Source: Maribellus sp. YY47
Lineage (GTDB): Bacteria; Bacteroidota; Bacteroidia; Bacteroidales; Prolixibacteraceae
Assembly (NCBI RefSeq): GCF_023111095.1
Contig: NZ_JALGYW010000026.1
Coordinates: 1-64,000 of the forward strand
Reading direction: 5' to 3'
DNA length: 64,000 nucleotides
In this document: positions 62,299-64,000 of the stretch, piece by piece
Position numbering within the stretch: position 1 is the first letter of the stretch
Layout: every line of letters begins with the position of its first letter
Position numbers and translations under genes: made by a program
Notes under the pieces: generated by a model
What the model saw: the letters and a program-made list of their open reading frames with translations, nothing else
Database searches by the model: none
What the model was told of the DNA's origin: nothing

Positions 62299-62557
62299 GA
62301 TACCACTTGATTAAATTCAACAATAATAAAATGATTAGGAAAAGAGGGGGAAGCAAAAACTAGGCATAGAACATGCGGCATTCGAACAGACATTGGTACG
62401 AATCGTGCAAATGTGATATGTGTTGCTGTACTGCCACCGAATTTGTTTTTGCGACAGTAAAATTAGAGAATTATTTGGGAGATTTCAATATACTTAGAAT
62501 AAATAAATACCAACCAATCAGCACAGTATTATCAAAGAAACAAAGCCAAACAAACCA

Positions 62558-63691
62558 CTATTGCGTATCTTTTACACAGCGAAAACCAATGTGGCTCATT
62601 CCGGTGTTTACCTCCCCGGGCATGCGGGCTGCAACCCGATAACTTGAACAATAACTGTCGTTACACAAAAAAGAGCCACCCCGAAGTGTTTTTTGTTGTT
62701 CAGGGCCAGCAGACTTCAAAGGGCCTTTCGGATTATTTGCCACCTTCCCGTCAGAAAAAGCTTTGTAATAATCCGGATCATACCAATCAGCTGTTATTTC
62801 CCAAACATTCCCTGCCATATCATACAAACCAAACCCGTTGGCAGCATAAGACTTAACAGGGGCACTGGAGAAAAACCCATCCATCATTGAATTTTGGTTG
62901 GGAAAATGTCCGTTCCAGGAATTGGCTTTTGGCATACCCGCTTCAATGTGCTCATCTCCCCAGGGATATATCTTATTCTGTATTCCTCCCCGCGCCGCAT
63001 ATTCCCATTCCGCTTCAGTTGGAAGTCTTTTCCCAGCCCATTTGCAATAAGCAAGCGCATCGTAGTAGCACACGTGCACCACCGGATAATTTTCCAATCC
63101 CTTTATACTGCTACCGGAACCTTTGGGATGTTTCCAGCTGGCTCCCGTGGTCCAGGTCCACCACTGCGAATAATCGTTTAACGGAACCGCCTGACCAGGA
63201 GGGGTAAACACGAGTGAGCCGGCTTTCAAAACACTGTCGGGATATTGTGGAAGAACCACATCTTTTTCTGCCACGGTAACATAACCGGTTTCTGCAACAA
63301 ACGTTTGAAATTCGGCATTGGTAACTTCATGTTCATCCATCCAAAAATCATCGACCTTTACCCGGTGTTTCGGATATTCATCTGCCCGTGCCTGTTCATT
63401 ATCCGCACCCATATCAAATTCAGCTCCTGCAATAAATACCATCCCCTGAAAACCAGTATCTCCATGTTTAATCTCCGCAGTATCAATTGTCGCTTGTTCG
63501 CGAGTAAGTCCTTCCAAATTACAACACGATTGCATGCTATCTGCTGAACTAATCACATTCTGCATTGCAGTATCATTGGAAGAAGATGATTGTTTTTTTT
63601 GGTTGGAACATCCCAAAATCAGAAATAAAATCAATGCAATTAGAGGAAAAGATAATTCCCTGAAGTTCGATTTTGTGCGTCGTGATATCAT
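62558..63691 (-). CDS. Formylglycine-generating enzyme-like lipoprotein
   Basis: A 377-residue SUMF1/FGE-sulfatase-domain protein from the ATG at 63691 (MISRRTKSNF); a GTG at 63721 is an alternative. The lipobox LILFLILGC anchors it outside the inner membrane. The domain reads FDMGADNEQARADEYPKH, NAEFQTFV, KRLPTEAEWEYAARGG, MAGNVWEITADWY and RGGSFLCNDSYCSSYR, where Cys343 and Cys348 match the two active-site cysteines of true FGE. FGE oxidises a sulfatase cysteine to formylglycine. Many family members lack these cysteines; this one keeps both. No sulfatase gene is in the window. Confidence 0.87.
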   Translation of the reverse strand: MISRRTKSNFRELSFPLIALILFLILGCSNQKKQSSSSNDTAMQNVISSADSMQSCCNLEGLTREQATIDTAEIKHGDTGFQGMVFIAGAEFDMGADNEQARADEYPKHRVKVDDFWMDEHEVTNAEFQTFVAETGYVTVAEKDVVLPQYPDSVLKAGSLVFTPPGQAVPLNDYSQWWTWTTGASWKHPKGSGSSIKGLENYPVVHVCYYDALAYCKWAGKRLPTEAEWEYAARGGIQNKIYPWGDEHIEAGMPKANSWNGHFPNQNSMMDGFFSSAPVKSYAANGFGLYDMAGNVWEITADWYDPDYYKAFSDGKVANNPKGPLKSAGPEQQKTLRGGSFLCNDSYCSSYRVAARMPGEVNTGMSHIGFRCVKDTQ

Positions 63692-63930
63692 TTTTGTATC
63701 ATTTGTAGAGTGCTGCGTCACAACTCTAGATAACCTCAGTATCAGAAAAAAGTTTAGATATCAATTTCAACAAAAACTGATGAAATAATCACACTAAATC
63801 CAAATCATATTCAAAATCAAGGGCATACTTTTGAAAAATTGCCGGATGATTCTACCTGTTTAAAAATTGGCTCTATTTATTTGGAAACGAATTATGAATA
63901 GGAAAGGAAAAGCGAGGTTTATAAAAGAAG

Positions 63931-63957
63931 AAAGGGCAGTTCAACAACTGCCCTTTT
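63931..63957. terminator. Terminator near the right edge
   Basis: AAAGGGCAGTT / AACTGCCCTTT with a 4-nt loop. Flanking A and T runs allow action on either strand; it probably ends a leftward gene lying beyond the window. Confidence 0.7.
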
Positions 63958-64000
63958 ACTAATGTTAACCCCCAAACACACATCGTGCTGAACGCACGAT

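Noticed and set aside
62404-62422. Partial likeness (GTGCAAATGTGA) to the regulon palindrome upstream of the glycyl radical enzyme
   Set aside because: Only one half-site fits and no TTTG core lies at the expected spacing.

Overview
The window looks like a chromosomal segment of a marine or sediment Bacteroidota, most probably Marinilabiliales/Prolixibacteraceae-like. This is inferred from SusC/SusD pairs, type IX secretion (T9SS) sorting domains, PorZ, TAnnTTTG-type promoters and many lipoproteins with acidic residues after the lipobox cysteine. No rRNA, tRNA or CRISPR array was recognised.

Layout. 1-129: inner end of an IS3-like insertion sequence. 131-20052: an alpha-glucan/maltodextrin utilisation locus in two operons around a LacI-type regulator. 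The leftward operon is MFS transporter, GH65 maltose phosphorylase, SusA-like GH13 and a lipoprotein GH13. The rightward operon is SusC, SusD, two small surface proteins, a SusE/F-like starch-binding lipoprotein and a T9SS-secreted multidomain amylase. Each operon has a CAAACGTTTG palindrome upstream. 20066-23288: DUF4252 protein and a PadR/PspC module with a small WM-repeat protein. 23847-30731: Oar-like TonB receptor, a BACON/OB-fold surface lipoprotein and a T9SS endonuclease I, which read together as a nucleic-acid scavenging locus. 30863-48500: mostly housekeeping genes (nadA, a frameshifted AraC gene, CtpA, dCMP deaminase, SPOR protein, CysQ, RecO, PorZ, RdgB, ArsR, polyprenyl synthetase, DUF2797, M28 peptidase) with repeat-rich spacers.

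48560-58743 is the most unusual part. A propeller-type histidine kinase and a LuxR-type response regulator sit with a S41 protease carrying an E-set domain, a T9SS repeat protein, a hemerythrin protein, a small outer-membrane protein, a serine hydrolase and a cytochrome c. The same 14-bp palindrome (about CACATAnnTATGTG) lies before every transcription unit; at four of the five it is 31-32 bp from a TTTG promoter core, the position expected of an activator. I read this as a self-contained, probably undescribed regulon.

58788-62298: glycyl-radical activase and a 4-hydroxyproline-dehydratase-like glycyl radical enzyme. 62558-63691: a formylglycine-generating-enzyme-like lipoprotein retaining both catalytic cysteines.
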